DNA of 64,000 nucleotides from Antedon bifida (lineage: Eukaryota > Echinodermata > Crinoidea > Comatulida > Antedonidae). Below are positions 1-11,149 of this stretch, piece by piece (within the stretch, counting starts at the first letter, position 1; every line of letters begins with the position of its first letter). The notes beneath the pieces were generated by a model. That model had not been told where the DNA came from, did not search any database, and saw only the letters and a list, made by a program, of their open reading frames with translations. The DNA lies in the NCBI GenBank assembly GCA_963402885.1, contig OY727096.1, positions 17,713,820 through 17,777,819 of the forward strand, read 5' to 3'. The position numbers and the translations under genes are program-made.

Positions 1-34
1 AACCTCATTATTTTTATTGTTTTTCTCTGCACAG

Positions 35-2526
35 GTGCCATACCATACTTTCATTTTCAGACGTTGAAATTGGACCGATACTTTGGGGCATACAGCTACA
101 TCGTCCTCGCAGCTGAAGCCGGGTTGTGTGTCTTCACCCTCTGGTTTGCATTTAAAGAATTTAAACACATCAAAAAACAGAAGAAAAAATACTTCAAAAG
201 TCTTAGTAACCTGGCAGAGTTTATTACTCTAGTGTTGTCCATAACAGCATTTGTTATGTACATGTATCGCACATTTGTCGCCAAGAGTCTTATGACAGAG
301 CAAAGTGAGAATCCAACAAAGTTTTTGAATTTCCAATATGTGGGCCAGTGGGATCAGGTGAGTAATGGCTACAATGAACTATAGGGTCTGTTTCCACTGC
401 CATGACAAACAATGTCTAGACTGTAATCTTAACTGTCTAAAGCTCTGTATACACTATCACAGTGTGGGTGACAAAAAAAGTGTGATGTGCCAAAATATGG
501 TAGTGATATGCCCAAATATAGTAGTGATATGACATCATCGTGTCCATAATGGGCACATCACATTTTGTTTGATAGTGTAGACAGAGCTTAACTATAGGGT
601 CTGTTTCTTACTACCATGAAAAGTCAGTAATTTCTTGTCTGTATCCTTAACTGTCTAACTATATAATAGGGTCTGTTTCTACTACCATTACAAATTAGTT
701 TATGTGGCACTAGTACTCATGCATGCATGACTGATTTTGTTCTCCTTCTTTTGCAGATGTTCTGTTGGATGATAGGCTTAATTCTCTTCATATCAACAAT
801 CAAGTTCATGAAGCTGTTGCGTTTCAACAAACGGATGCTGCTGCTCTCTCAAACTATACAGACATGTTGGTTGGAACTGCTTCTCTTCTTCATGATGTTT
901 GCTGTTATATTTGCTTCGTATGCTTGTGCCGGATTCATGTTGTTTGGTAACAGCATGATTGATTACTACACGATGGTCACCACGTTAGAATCTTTGTTTG
1001 CTACTCTGCTTGGTAAGTATTCTCAAATTATCTCACAAATAGTACATTTTTTAAGCTCTGTCTACACTATCAAACTAGTGTGATGTGCCCAAATATGGTA
1101 GTGATATGCCCAAATATGGCAGTGATATGACATCATTATGTCCATCTGGGCTAATTTTATATGCAATTTAAAATGCCTACTTGTACCATACTATGAATAG
1201 AACTGTACAAAGATAATAATTTGGTCACTACCGAATTACAGTACTGTTATAAAAAGCAAATTACATTTACACTTTAGATGATTGTTATATAACAATATGG
1301 CATCATTTGTATGTAAGCGTAAGTATAAATAAATAAATAAATATAAATATTTTCATTAAATAAAATAATACTATTATTTTTTTAAATATTGTATTGTAAG
1401 GACTATTGGAAGATGATGTAATTGTGTTAAAATATTTGGCGTTTTTGTACATGTAGGTAACTTCAACTTTGACGACATGGTTGGTGTGAACAGAGTCCTA
1501 GGGCCAATATTTTTCTTCAGTTTCACACTGACCATCGTGTTTGTTCTTATGAACATGTTTATCACCATCATCAATGAGGCGTTCTCTGTTACCAAAGAAG
1601 AGAATGCAAAGATGAAAAATGATGTAGAAATCATCGACTTTATGGTTCGACGATTTAAGGAGACTGTGGGATTTGCTGAGAGAAGGAACTTGAAACCAAA
1701 GAGACGACATAAATATGTTGAAGGTATGGATATTATAATTCTTCCGCTGCCCTTAGAAAATGAGGCCAAGCACTTGACACTTCTCTGAATTTGGCTGCAG
1801 TCACTGCCTCTGTTCACATCCTGTACTTGGATCAACACAAGGGGTTTTATTCCTCTTTGGAATGTGCAATTTTTTTTAATTGAGTCTTAGAGAGGTGTGT
1901 GTGTAAAAGTTATAGTTGATGGGGCTAAACGAAGAAACTGATATAACTTTTCACTGATAGTGAAAACAAATACTGTATGAAAACACTGTAAATTTACCAG
2001 TAGAATTTAAACATGTTTAATTCTAAAGAAAGACAAAACACATTATACACCCATATATTTGTTTATTTACAATCCATTCACACCAAACAAAAAACGAGAG
2101 ATATATAGAATTAAATACAGTAGAACCCCTCTATTGGGACACTCCTATTCAGGGGACACGTTCCTTGGAAACAAACGTAGGGCAATAACAGCTAACCTCT
2201 ATTCATTCCCTATTAAGGTGACACTTTGTTGGGTTTTGAGATTCTACTGACGGTATTCTTAATTGAAATAATTATATTAAGCAAACAAATTTAAGAATTG
2301 CACATCTCATATCTAAAACTAGCATTTCATTTACATTATTTATACCTCTCCTATTTGTTTACTAACAACAGGAGTCGAGCCTATCCAGATTGAATGTGAT
2401 GAGATGCAGCAGAAGTTAGTGTTGATGGTTGATCAACTAAACGACTTCATTCGCAAAGAAAAGGTTGAAGAGCTAGGAGAAGATGCGGTGAAGTCTGGCC
2501 CGCGACCAATATATACAACAGACTGA
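35..2526 (+). CDS. Polycystin-family channel, C-terminal four exons (5' part outside window)
   Basis: Exons 35-357, 757-1012, 1457-1723 and 2372-2526 (stop TGA 2524-2526) join in frame with GT-AG borders. They encode the end of a PKD-type six-helix channel: a helix pair with the basic linker HIKKQKKKYF, an S4/S5 region (KFMKLLRFNKRMLLL), an S5 helix, a pore loop (LESLFATLLGNFNFDDM) split by a phase-1 intron after LLG, the family motif NRVLGP, and an S6 helix (FVLMNMFITIINEAF) followed by a charged tail. The last exon encodes a short acidic/basic coiled-coil-like end finishing PIYTTD. Polycystins are cation channels or channel-like subunits of cilia and plasma membrane. I cannot say whether this is the PKD1 orthologue, a PKD1-like or a PKD2-like member, because the diagnostic extracellular part lies upstream of the window. 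Alternative last exons exist at 5045 and 7492. Confidence 0.9.
439..589. mobile_element. MITE, family 1 (full copy)
   Basis: Inverted ends: AAGCTCTGTNTACACTATC on the left and its complement GATAGTGTAGACAGAGCTT on the right. The interior is built from GATGTGCCCAAATATGGTAGTGATATG-like repeats. It lies in a polycystin intron. Confidence 0.75.
1053..1145. mobile_element. MITE, family 1 (truncated copy)
   Basis: It begins with AAGCTCTGTCTACACTATC 40 bases after the donor of the polycystin pore exon, follows family 1 to gacatcattatgtccat, and lacks the right end. Confidence 0.7.
2118..2249. mobile_element. Short inverted-end element, family 2
   Basis: Begins CAGTAGAACCCCTCTATTGG and ends with the inverted AGATTCTACTG. 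The interior has GGGACACTCCTATTCAGGGG and GTGACACTTTGTTGGG. Related pieces lie at 4792-4910, 7276-7350, 23605-23700, 27379-27555 and 60905-61045. Confidence 0.55.
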
Positions 2527-2675
2527 TTTAGAGTAAAGATAGCCAAAGACCAATAATATACAGAACAAAATAATTAAGATATTAGTATAATTCTACTTTT
2601 TTTCATTGAACTTATAATGTACATAAGTATATGATTTGCAATCTACCCTCTTGCTAAAATTAATCTAAGATCATA

Positions 2676-2681
2676 AATAAA
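2676..2681 (+). promoter_or_regulatory. Putative polyadenylation signal, polycystin terminal exon copy 1
   Basis: AATAAA about 150 bases after the stop. The matching position in copy 2 reads AATGAA. Confidence 0.5.
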
Positions 2682-3150
2682 GGTAATGTAACTTTAATAT
2701 TAGCAGTGAATTTATAATTATGTTGATAATAATTTAATTAGCTTTTGATTGTTCAGTATTAGTAGTTTTATTGACTAAACTTCTCTTCCAAACGTGATTA
2801 AGAAGTTCATTATGTAATATTTTGTTTTGTGAAAATTATTTTTTATGTTTTTAAAAGTTTCCTTCAGGCGAAAACAAAAATCTTTTTTTTCCATCCAAGA
2901 TTAATTGTTTGCTTTCTGTTTCCTTAATTACATTCAGGGGAAAATCGCTTTTGTAATTTATATATTAAGGTAATAATATTAATAAACATTATCGTCTGTA
3001 TAATTTATGCTTTATATTTTCATGTGCTGACAGTAGCACCACCCACCTACTTTCTTGAGTAATTCCATCAACTGCTCATTTTAATTTCGAGTGTAGTTGT
3101 TGTGTGCATACGCATATAAAATATACTTATCGTACAGTATGTTTACATTT

Positions 3151-4363
3151 TTATGTGATAGAAGGAAGAAAGTGGCATTTACAGTAGTAAACTAACATAA
3201 TAAAAACGACTAACGTCGTCATTATAATAACCCTAATGTTAAACCCAATAACCTCACCGATAACCTCACCGATAACCCCAATGATAAACCCACATGTAAA
3301 TAAGAAAACATAAACCCATATATCACATCCCTGATCAAACGCCCCATCAAGACTTTGTCCATTCTTGCAATGCAGTTTGAAGACATGCATATCTTTACCA
3401 ATGCCATTATTAACTGTAACGTTAATCCGTGTACCATTGTCATTTTCCGTCAATTTGGTCTGGTTGTTGAACATAATGTTAATCCCCTTTTCTCCACATA
3501 ACAGTAATTCTTCTCGGCAAATCGAACATAGTGATTCTTTGTCAGTGACATTCATAGTATACAGAAAATTCCGTAGGGTTTGAAGTCAAATTTAATGGCA
3601 ATATTAAGTAATCCCCTGTGTTATATTCTACCGTTTTGGGCATACTTAGAAACTGTGGTCGATACATAATATTAGGTGTTGGAGTAGAACAAGTTAAGTT
3701 ATTTGGAAGAAGACCGTGTGATACTACAAAATAAAATCTATTCATTTTACGTGTTAATGGTATATAAGCTGCACTGTTAAATACATCATGTCGTGGGTTG
3801 TACACATCCTTGAATTGGTGGAATTTGTCTTCGGTGTCCATCAACCAGATTGTAACATTTACTGGAATATCTCCTACAATTACTTTGTAAGTTACATTTA
3901 CACGAGTCTCACCTTCGATGACATCAAGTTTATCAATATCACATAGTACCTTTGGATCATCAGACAGTGTATACACTTCAACAAAAATGTCTACTACACT
4001 TGACTCATGAACATCCTGTGTATTAGTTTTAGGAATCAGTTTGCAAAAGTAAAGACCTTCAAGTAATTTGTGAACTTTTTTTATAACAAGACGATAGTTA
4101 TGTGTTGCCGCAATATACTCAATATTGTATACGTCACCGAGAACAACATTTTCGTTCAGACTTATTTCCGTTTCTGAATTTGTAGTCAAGGCATCGAAAT
4201 AAAACCAAACCACGTCATACTCTTCTGTAATTTCAACTACGCAATCTAGGCCGACGTTCTCAGTCCCAACAAGTACTTGCAATGTATCTGGTGGTAGTCC
4301 AAGTGAGTAACCAAGAAATCCTAAAACTATAAAGAACAAAGGTGTATTTTCTGTGGAATACAT
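3151..4363 (-). pseudogene. Ig-type membrane receptor, copy 1, frameshifted
   Basis: The gene reads from ATG at 4363 with a signal peptide (MYSTENTPLFFIVLGFLGYS) and a V-type Ig domain (LDCVVE ... DVVWFYF ... LEGLYFCK). Two further Ig-like segments with several N-glycosylation sites follow, to about codon 273. There the frame is lost: relative to copy 2 two bases (tg) are missing near 3553, giving a stop. The remaining part, readable in another frame down to 3151, holds the third Ig-like segment and a hydrophobic membrane segment containing a 12-base tandem expansion (GEVIGEVIG). No intron is needed. It sits inside the unit between polycystin terminal exons 1 and 2, on the opposite strand. 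A functional truncated secreted product cannot be excluded. Confidence 0.75.
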
Positions 4364-4791
4364 GATAACCAGCTATGTGTAGGACAACCTAGGCCTTATA
4401 GGACAACTGTTTTGGTTTTCTTCTTTATTTACTTATCATTTAACTATCTTTTCCAAACAGTCACATGCACATAGGCCTACTATTGTTAGTATTATTTACG
4501 CAAGGGTTTTTTCTCTTTGGGATGTGCAATTGTTTTGAAATTGAGGCTTAGAGAGTTGTGTGTGTGTGTGTGTGTAAAAGTTATATGTTGATGGGGCTCA
4601 ACGAAATTTAACTTTTCACTGGCAAAAACAGATCCTGCATGAAGCTTATTTACTAGTAGAATTTAAACACGTTTAATTCTAAAGTTGTACCAATTCATCA
4701 CAAAAGACAAAACACATTATGCACCCATATATTTGTTTATTTAGAATTCATTCAAACCAAACAAAAAGTGAGAGATATATAGCATTAAATA

Positions 4792-4910
4792 CAGTAGAAC
4801 CCCTCTATTGGGACACTCCTATTCAGGGAACACGTTCCTTGGAAACAAACGTAGGGCAATAACAGCTAACCTATATTCATTCACTATTAAGGTGACACTT
4901 TGTTGGCTTC
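4792..4910. mobile_element. Short inverted-end element, family 2 (copy in duplicated unit 2)
   Basis: Same left end CAGTAGAACCCC as the copy at 2118. The right end has drifted. Confidence 0.5.
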
Positions 4911-5044
4911 CCTTACGGGTCCTACTTTTAAATTTAAATTAATCATGTTATGACAAAGTAAATTTAAGAATTGCACATCTCATATCTAAACCTAGCATTT
5001 CATTTACATTATTTATACCTTTCCTATTTGTTTACTAATAACAG

Positions 5045-5199
5045 GAGTCGAGCCAATCCAGATTGAATGTGATGAGATGCAGCAGAAGTTAGTGTTGATG
5101 GTTGATCAACTAAACGACTTCATTCGCAAAGAAAAGGTTGAAGAGCTAGGAGAAGATGCGGTGAAGTCTGGCCCGCGACCAATATATACAACAGACTGA
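5045..5199 (+). CDS. Second copy of the polycystin terminal coding exon
   Basis: This is a near-identical copy of the exon at 2372-2526. It has the same acceptor context (actaataacag before GAGTCGAGC), the same reading phase and the same stop (TGA 5197-5199). The visible change is CCA for CCT in the Pro codon after GTCGAG, which is silent. It could serve as an alternative last exon spliced from the donor at 1723. The downstream UTR is almost the same as copy 1, but the AATAAA at 2676 is AATGAA here, so it may depend on another polyadenylation signal. Whether it is used is not visible from sequence. Confidence 0.75.
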
Positions 5200-5859
5200 T
5201 TTAGAGTAAAGATAGCCAAAGACCAATAATATACAGAACAAAATAATCAAGATATTAGTATAATTCTACTTTTTTTCATTGAACTTATAATGTACATAAG
5301 TATATGATTTGCAATCTACCCTCTTGCTAAAATTAATCTAGGATCATAAATGAAGGTAATGTAACTTTAATATTAGCAGTGAATTTATAATTATGTTGAT
5401 AATAATTTAATTAGCTTTTGATTGTACAGTATTAGTAGTTTTACTGACTAAACTTCTCTTCCAAACGTGATTAAGAAGTTCATTATGTAATATTTTGTTT
5501 TGTGAAAATTATTTTTTATGTTTTAAAAATAGTTTCCTTCAGGCGAAAACAAAAATCTTTTTTTTTCCATCCAAGATTAATTGTTTGCTTTCTGTTTCCT
5601 TTATTACATTCAGGGGAAAATCGCTTTTGTAATTTATATATGTTGAGGCAACAATAAACATTAACGTCTGTATAATTATGCTTTTCATTTTCATGTGCCA
5701 TGTGCTGACAGTAGCACCACCCACCTATACTTTCTTGATCAGTTCCATCAACTGCTCATTTTATTTCGAGTGTAGTTGTTGTGTGCATATACGCATATAA
5801 AATATACTTGTCGTACAGTATGTTTACATTTTTATGTGATAGAAGGAAGAAAGTGGGAT

Positions 5860-6987
5860 TTACAGTAGTAAACTAACAAAATAAAAACGACCGGTAATCC
5901 GCCAACGATGAACCCACATATAAATGAGGTAATTCACCTCCCTGGCCCTGATCAAACGCCCCATCAAGACTATGTCCATTCTTGCAATGCAGTTTGAAGA
6001 CATGCATATCTTTACCAATGCAATTTTTAACTCTAACAATAATCCGTGTACCATTGTCATATGTCGTCAATTTGGTCTGGTTGTTGAAAACAATGAAAAT
6101 ACCATTTTCTTCAGTACCATCTACGAGTAATTGTTCTGTGCAGATCGGACATAGTGATTCTTTGTCACAGTGACAGTCAGGGGTTACATACAAATCCATA
6201 GGGTTTGAAGTCAAATTTAATGGACATTTTAAGTAATCCCCTGTGTTATATTCTACCGTTTTGGGCATATTCTGAAACTGTGGTCGATACATAATATTAG
6301 GTGTTGGAGTAGAGCAAGTTAAGTTATTTGGAAGAAGACCGTGTGATACTACAAAATAAAGTCTATTAATTTTACGTGTCAATGGTATATAAGCTGCACT
6401 GTTAAATACATCATGAGGTGGGTTGTACACATCCTTGAATTGGTGTAATTTGTCTTCGGTGTCCATCAACCAGATTGTAACATTTACTGGAATATCTCCT
6501 ACAATGACTTTGAAAGTTACATTTACACGAGTCTCACACTCGATGACATCAAGTTCATTAATATCACATAGTACCTTTGGATCGTCGGGCAGTGTATACA
6601 CTTCAACAAAAATGTCTACTACACTTGACTCATGAACATCATTTGTATCATGTGTATTAGTTTTAGGAATCAGTTTGCAAAAGTAAAGACCTTCAAGTGA
6701 TTTGTGAACTTTTTTTATAACAAGACGATAGTTATGTGTTGTCGCAATATACTCAATATTGTATACGTCACCGAGAACAACATTTTCGTTCAGACTTATT
6801 TCCGTTTCTGAATTTGTAGTCAAGGCATCGAAATAAAACCAAACCACGTCATAATCTTCTGTAATTTCAACTACGCAATCTAGGCCGACGTTCTCAGTAC
6901 TTGCAATGTATCTGGTGGTAGTTCAAGTGAGTAACCAAGAAATCCTAAAACTACGAAGAACAAAGCTGTGTTTTCTGTGGAATACAT
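5860..6987 (-). pseudogene. Ig-type membrane receptor, copy 2, broken near both ends
   Basis: This is very close to copy 1. The ATG is at 6987 and the signal peptide is intact, but ten bases present in copy 1 are missing around 6896. The deletion lies between two ACT triplets, which suggests a microhomology deletion. It shifts the frame before the first Ig cysteine. The body (from 6847 down) then reads open for 324 codons, and the spot that is frameshifted in copy 1 is intact here. The 3' end has lost part of the membrane segment: the open frame ends at 5873 with a non-hydrophobic tail, while another frame ends at 5860. Copies 1 and 2 are therefore damaged at different positions. Confidence 0.75.
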
Positions 6988-7491
6988 GACAGCGATGTGT
7001 AGGACAACCTAGGCCTAAATAGGACAACTGTTTTGGTTTTCTTCTTTATGATTTCTTCAATTTACATATCATTTAATTATCTTTTCACTCATGCACATAG
7101 GCCCACTATTGTTAGTATTATTTACTGATAATAAACAAAAACTAGACACGTTTAATTCTAGAGTTGCACCAATTAATCACAAAAGAAAGACAAAACACAT
7201 TATTCACCCACATATATTTTTTAATTTACAATCCATTCACACCAAACAAAAAAATGAGAGATATATATAATTAAATACAGTAAAACCCTTCTTTTGGGAA
7301 AATCCTATTCACAGCTATACCTCTATTCATTCCCTATTAAAGTGACACTTTGTTGGGTCATGAGAGATTGATATTCTTAATTGAAATAATTATATTATAT
7401 CAAAGCAAATTTAAGAATTGCACATCTCATATCTAACAATAGCATTTCATTTTCATTATTTATACTTTTCCTATTTGTTTACTAATAACAG

Positions 7492-7646
7492 GAGTCGAGC
7501 CTATCCAGATTGAATGTGATGAGATGCAGCAGAAGTTAGTGTTGATGGTTGATCAACTAAACGACTTCATTCGCAAAGAAAAGGTTGAAGAGCTAGGAGA
7601 AGATGCGGTGAAGTCTGGCCCACTACCAATATATACAACAGACTAA
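7492..7646 (+). CDS. Third copy of the polycystin terminal coding exon
   Basis: This third copy has an intact acceptor, phase and stop (TAA 7644-7646). It differs from copies 1 and 2 by one visible amino acid near the end (GPLPIYTTD instead of GPRPIYTTD). Similarity to the other copies stops about 20 bases past the stop codon and the following UTR is strongly diverged, while the coding part is almost unchanged. That pattern suggests selection on the coding exon. A canonical AATAAA lies at 7881-7886. Confidence 0.72.
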
Positions 7647-7880
7647 TTTAGAGTAAGATAAGGTTAACACCACGTCGTCAAACAAATTACACTTTTGCGA
7701 CACCAAAGACTATAGAAAACGCTGTTATTCAATATCTTTTCATGACTGTCTGATTTCAGAATTTGGTGTAGTTGTAGAATGCAGATTTGTTTGTAGTTAG
7801 CATATACATTTGCCCTCTTTCATTATACTGATTATCTATCTAAAATTTGGTCTTCAATCGACAAAATTCAATGAAACATA

Positions 7881-7886
7881 AATAAA
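7881..7886 (+). promoter_or_regulatory. Putative polyadenylation signal, polycystin terminal exon copy 3
   Basis: AATAAA about 235 bases after the stop at 7646. Confidence 0.45.
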
Positions 7887-8418
7887 AGTAGGTTAAATAT
7901 AAAAAAGAATTGTTTTTACATAGTATGCTTTATAATATTAAGTTATCATTTTGTTCAAGGCGATTTAAATCTATCTTGATTTTATCAGCTTTTCCGTTTG
8001 ATTCATTGTTTTCTTAACTAAGCCGCTTCTCTTCCAATCATGGTCAATAAGTTCATATGTGATGACGATGTGTTGTAAAAATATTATAAAAAATTGAAAT
8101 TGTTTATTTTGTGCATTTTGCTTTAAGTATGATGGCACAGTTAAAAGCATGGTTAATTATTAGGTCTTTAATGACAATGAATTAGTGGTGAATTATAGCG
8201 AGGCAAATTTAGCAACTGACATGGAATACTATTTTCTTCAGATACAGTATTACATTAAAATCTAGTTGTTGTTATTATTTGTTGTATTATTATTTGTATG
8301 AAAAAACCAATGATAATGAATGTCTTACTGCTTATGACATTATATACAAATAAAATTAGAGAATAATTCCTCTTTCTAAATGTAGGCCTATATGAATTTA
8401 TTTTGAATTTAAGTATAC

Positions 8419-9600
8419 TTAGGTTATTTTATATTTTATCAATTTCATCCCGGCATACATCTCAGCAACAAACCAAAATAATAAGACTACAACAAGAATT
8501 GTAAATACAATTACCAACACTTTACTAATGTTTTCTCCTTTGTCATACGTAGGCCTATCAATGCAGTGTAATTCAGTAGTATGGATATCATCACCAACAA
8601 TATTTTTAGCTTTAAACTCAATCGTTATACCATTGTCATAGTCTGTCAGTGCTTTTCTGTATGAAAAAATATAAATTCCTTTATTTCTCTTGGGAATTAA
8701 TCCAGCTTCACTGCAGTTTACTGTTTTATTGTTGCGCCGACAGAACCAAGACATGTCATTTGACCTAAGAAGTGGGTTAGACATCACATTTAACTGTATT
8801 TTTAAATGATCCCCAACGAAATATTCTATTTTATTGAGCATAAACTGAAACTGTGGTTTATAATGTATGGTCAGTTGTGGTGTTTCACAAATCAATTTAT
8901 CTGAAAGAAGGTGGTGTGATAAGCTTACTCCTAAGTGACACATGTTCATGTTGGGCGTTACCTTTAAAGTAACAGTACTCGCACCATGAAAGTTGTACAT
9001 TTTCATTACCTGGTCTTCTGTGACACTCGCCATCCATATGTCAACCCCCCGGGCTGGAATGTCACCAATATAAGCCGTGTAGTTCAACGTGACTGTTTCG
9101 CCTTCTACAGCAACAAGTTTATCAACATCGCATACTAAATGTGGATCATCAGGCAATTCATATACTTTGATATCTATTTCCACTACATTGGATGATAATG
9201 CATACGGTCCTGTATTACCAGTTTTCTCAGTCTTTTTGCAAATGTATATGCCCTCTTCAACTGGTGTCACTTCTATTATAACCAGGCGATAATTATGTGT
9301 CTGATCGTTATCGTTATCATTATACTCAAGCCTGTACATACTATTGACGTTTTCTAAAACATTTTCGTTTAAACTGATTTTAGTCTCTGATTCTTCAATC
9401 TGGACCCCATAATAACACCAAACTACGTCATAATAGTCGTCATTCGCAACTGTGCAATTTAGCTCAACGTTTTTGGTTCCAACCAGTAATTGCAATGTCT
9501 GTTGTAGGTAAGACTGGGTTTCAGCAACGAAGGAACAACTAACACCAGAAATTAGGCATAATAATATGTAGAGGTACGCTGTCTTTCCAGTGGAACGCAT
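8419..9600 (-). CDS. Intact single-exon Ig-superfamily type I membrane receptor
   Basis: An uninterrupted 393-codon frame. Residues 1-22 form a signal peptide. Domain 1 is V-type, with C49, W61 and C121 in the EEGIYIC context. Domain 2 (about 150-245) has C157, C221 and C238. Domain 3 (about 250-350) has C287, C296 and C346. Residues 361-379 form a membrane helix, followed by a 14-residue basic tail without any ITAM or ITIM tyrosine motif. Several N-x-S/T sites are visible. It is the diverged paralogue of the two broken copies at 3151 and 5860. The family is not one I recognise by name; layout resembles adhesion or immune-type receptors. The lack of introns is unusual for an Ig receptor and may reflect retro-origin. 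Ligand and signalling partner are unknown. Confidence 0.8.
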   Translation of the reverse strand: MRSTGKTAYLYILLCLISGVSCSFVAETQSYLQQTLQLLVGTKNVELNCTVANDDYYDVVWCYYGVQIEESETKISLNENVLENVNSMYRLEYNDNDNDQTHNYRLVIIEVTPVEEGIYICKKTEKTGNTGPYALSSNVVEIDIKVYELPDDPHLVCDVDKLVAVEGETVTLNYTAYIGDIPARGVDIWMASVTEDQVMKMYNFHGASTVTLKVTPNMNMCHLGVSLSHHLLSDKLICETPQLTIHYKPQFQFMLNKIEYFVGDHLKIQLNVMSNPLLRSNDMSWFCRRNNKTVNCSEAGLIPKRNKGIYIFSYRKALTDYDNGITIEFKAKNIVGDDIHTTELHCIDRPTYDKGENISKVLVIVFTILVVVLLFWFVAEMYAGMKLIKYKIT

Positions 9601-9954
9601 GATAAATACCTATGTAGTAGTATCTGTATATACTGTAGTATAGTCTTCTATACGTAGAGAGAACGACATGAAACCATATTAATATAAACTCTATAGGGTC
9701 TACGTATTGTTCTTAAATGTGCATAAAAAATATTGTTGTTATTCCAATGATATTGATAGAAACTGTTGTGCATGAACAGGCTTATTGATGCTTATTGTCG
9801 GTTTTGTTCAATCATCGATGAACAGTTAAATGTCACTATATCACGTAGGTGCGGGCTTCATTAACTTCTAACAAACAGAAAGTGTTTACTTAAATTCACA
9901 AAATGCAAACTTTTCAATACTTTTCAAAAGCTAGTGTCTAGTGTATAACATTTA

Positions 9955-10610
9955 CATTTTTAATTACAGGGAAATTTTCGAAAATATTGCCAAATTTCAA
10001 CTTTTGTTTACATAACTGGTTACTATAGCCTATAGGCCTATCCACGGAGAAACATAACTTATTTCTCCATCCATCCATAATCATACATATCGTTTTTTGC
10101 CATTTTTAGAAAATTTTCGAAAAATTGCTTCACCTTTTGTTTTTTTACATAACTGGTTACTCATAAATGTAACATGCGCAGAATCACATAATATGGTCTG
10201 CGCATGTTACCTCAACATATATCTTTTTAATTAGTTTTTTTTTTAGAAAAAAATCCTGTACGATAGTACCGGGAAATGTTCCTTTTTTATTTAACTGGTA
10301 ATTTCTATTATCATAAAGTGACATGTGCAGAATCACACAATGTGGTCTGCGCATGTTACCTCAACATATATTTTTTTAATTAGTTTTTTTTAAAGAAAAA
10401 AATCCTGTACGATAGTACCGGGAAATGTTCCTTTTTTATTTAACTGGTAATTACTATTATCATAAAGTGACATGTGCAGAATCACATAATGTGGTCTGCG
10501 CATGTTACCTCAATACATATATTTTTAAAGTAATTTTTTTGCCATTTAAAAAAAAAATCCTGTACTAATACCGTACTGGATTTTTTTTTAAATTGCCAAA
10601 TTTCAACCCT
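9955..10610. repeat. Satellite-like tandem repeat, ~165-180 base unit (left block)
   Basis: Repeated modules contain CATAACTGGTTACT, a palindromic core with arms ACATGCGCAGA and TCTGCGCATGT, then TTACCTCAACATATAT and GAAAAAAATCCTGTAC. Cores lie near 10172, 10323 and 10468. Units 2 and 3 are almost identical; the flanks are decayed. Confidence 0.75.
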
Positions 10611-10617
10611 TTTATGG

Positions 10618-10880
10618 TAGATGGAGGCAGAGTTAGGCAGGAAGAGAAGCAGAGAACGGACGTGAGAAAAAGGGCAGAGAGGGATTGGAGAAGGAAGGCA
10701 ATGGAGGGTTACCTCGAGCTGCGTTGAAAAGGAGGGAGAGATTGGAGCTGGAAAAGCGGAGAACCAGGGAAAAGACGTGTTAAATAAGTAGAGAAATTGG
10801 AGAACAAAGTGTAGAGAAGATTAGAGAAAAGAAAGAGAAAATTAGAGCTGAATAATAAAAGGAGAGTTAAGACACAGCAA
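10618..10880 (+). repeat. Purine-rich strand tract
   Basis: About 260 bases in which the + strand is overwhelmingly A and G (for example gagaaattggagaac and gaaagagaaaattagagc), with no coding frame. Such mirror-prone polypurine tracts can form triplex DNA; this is an inference. Confidence 0.6.
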
Positions 10881-10919
10881 GTAAGTTAGCCGGAGGGTAC
10901 AGCCTACCGCTTGTGCTGC

Positions 10920-11095
10920 TGTTTGAGACATAGTGAGCCGGAGGTTGCGCCTACTGTACTGGTTGTATCACTATTTGAGACATAATGAGCCGGAGGTTGC
11001 ACCTACTGTACTGGTTGTATCACTATTTGAGACATAGCTGAGCCGGAGGTTGCACCTACTGGTTGTGTTACTGCTTGAGATACAGTTAGCCCGTG
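10920..11095 (+). repeat. ~60-70 base tandem repeat
   Basis: Three to four copies of a unit with GAGCCGGAGGTTGCACCTACT, then ggttgtatcactatttgaga. The units shade into the minisatellite that follows. Confidence 0.65.
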
Positions 11096-11149
11096 GTACA
11101 CCCTGTGGTTGTGATACTGCTTTGCTGGTGGGTACACCTATTAGCCAGT

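Larger units (their letters stand above)
1839..7122. repeat. Tandem duplication of ~2.65 kb, two full units plus a diverged third
   Basis: Unit 1 runs 1839-4500 and unit 2 runs 4501-7122. Both open with a caagggg-tttt...ctctttgg-atgtgcaa stretch and close with ttgttagtattattta. Each carries, in order, intron sequence, the polycystin terminal exon and its UTR, and a minus-strand Ig receptor. A third unit, lacking the first ~150 bases, runs from about 7123 to at least 9600 and is much more diverged except in the polycystin exon. Confidence 0.85.
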
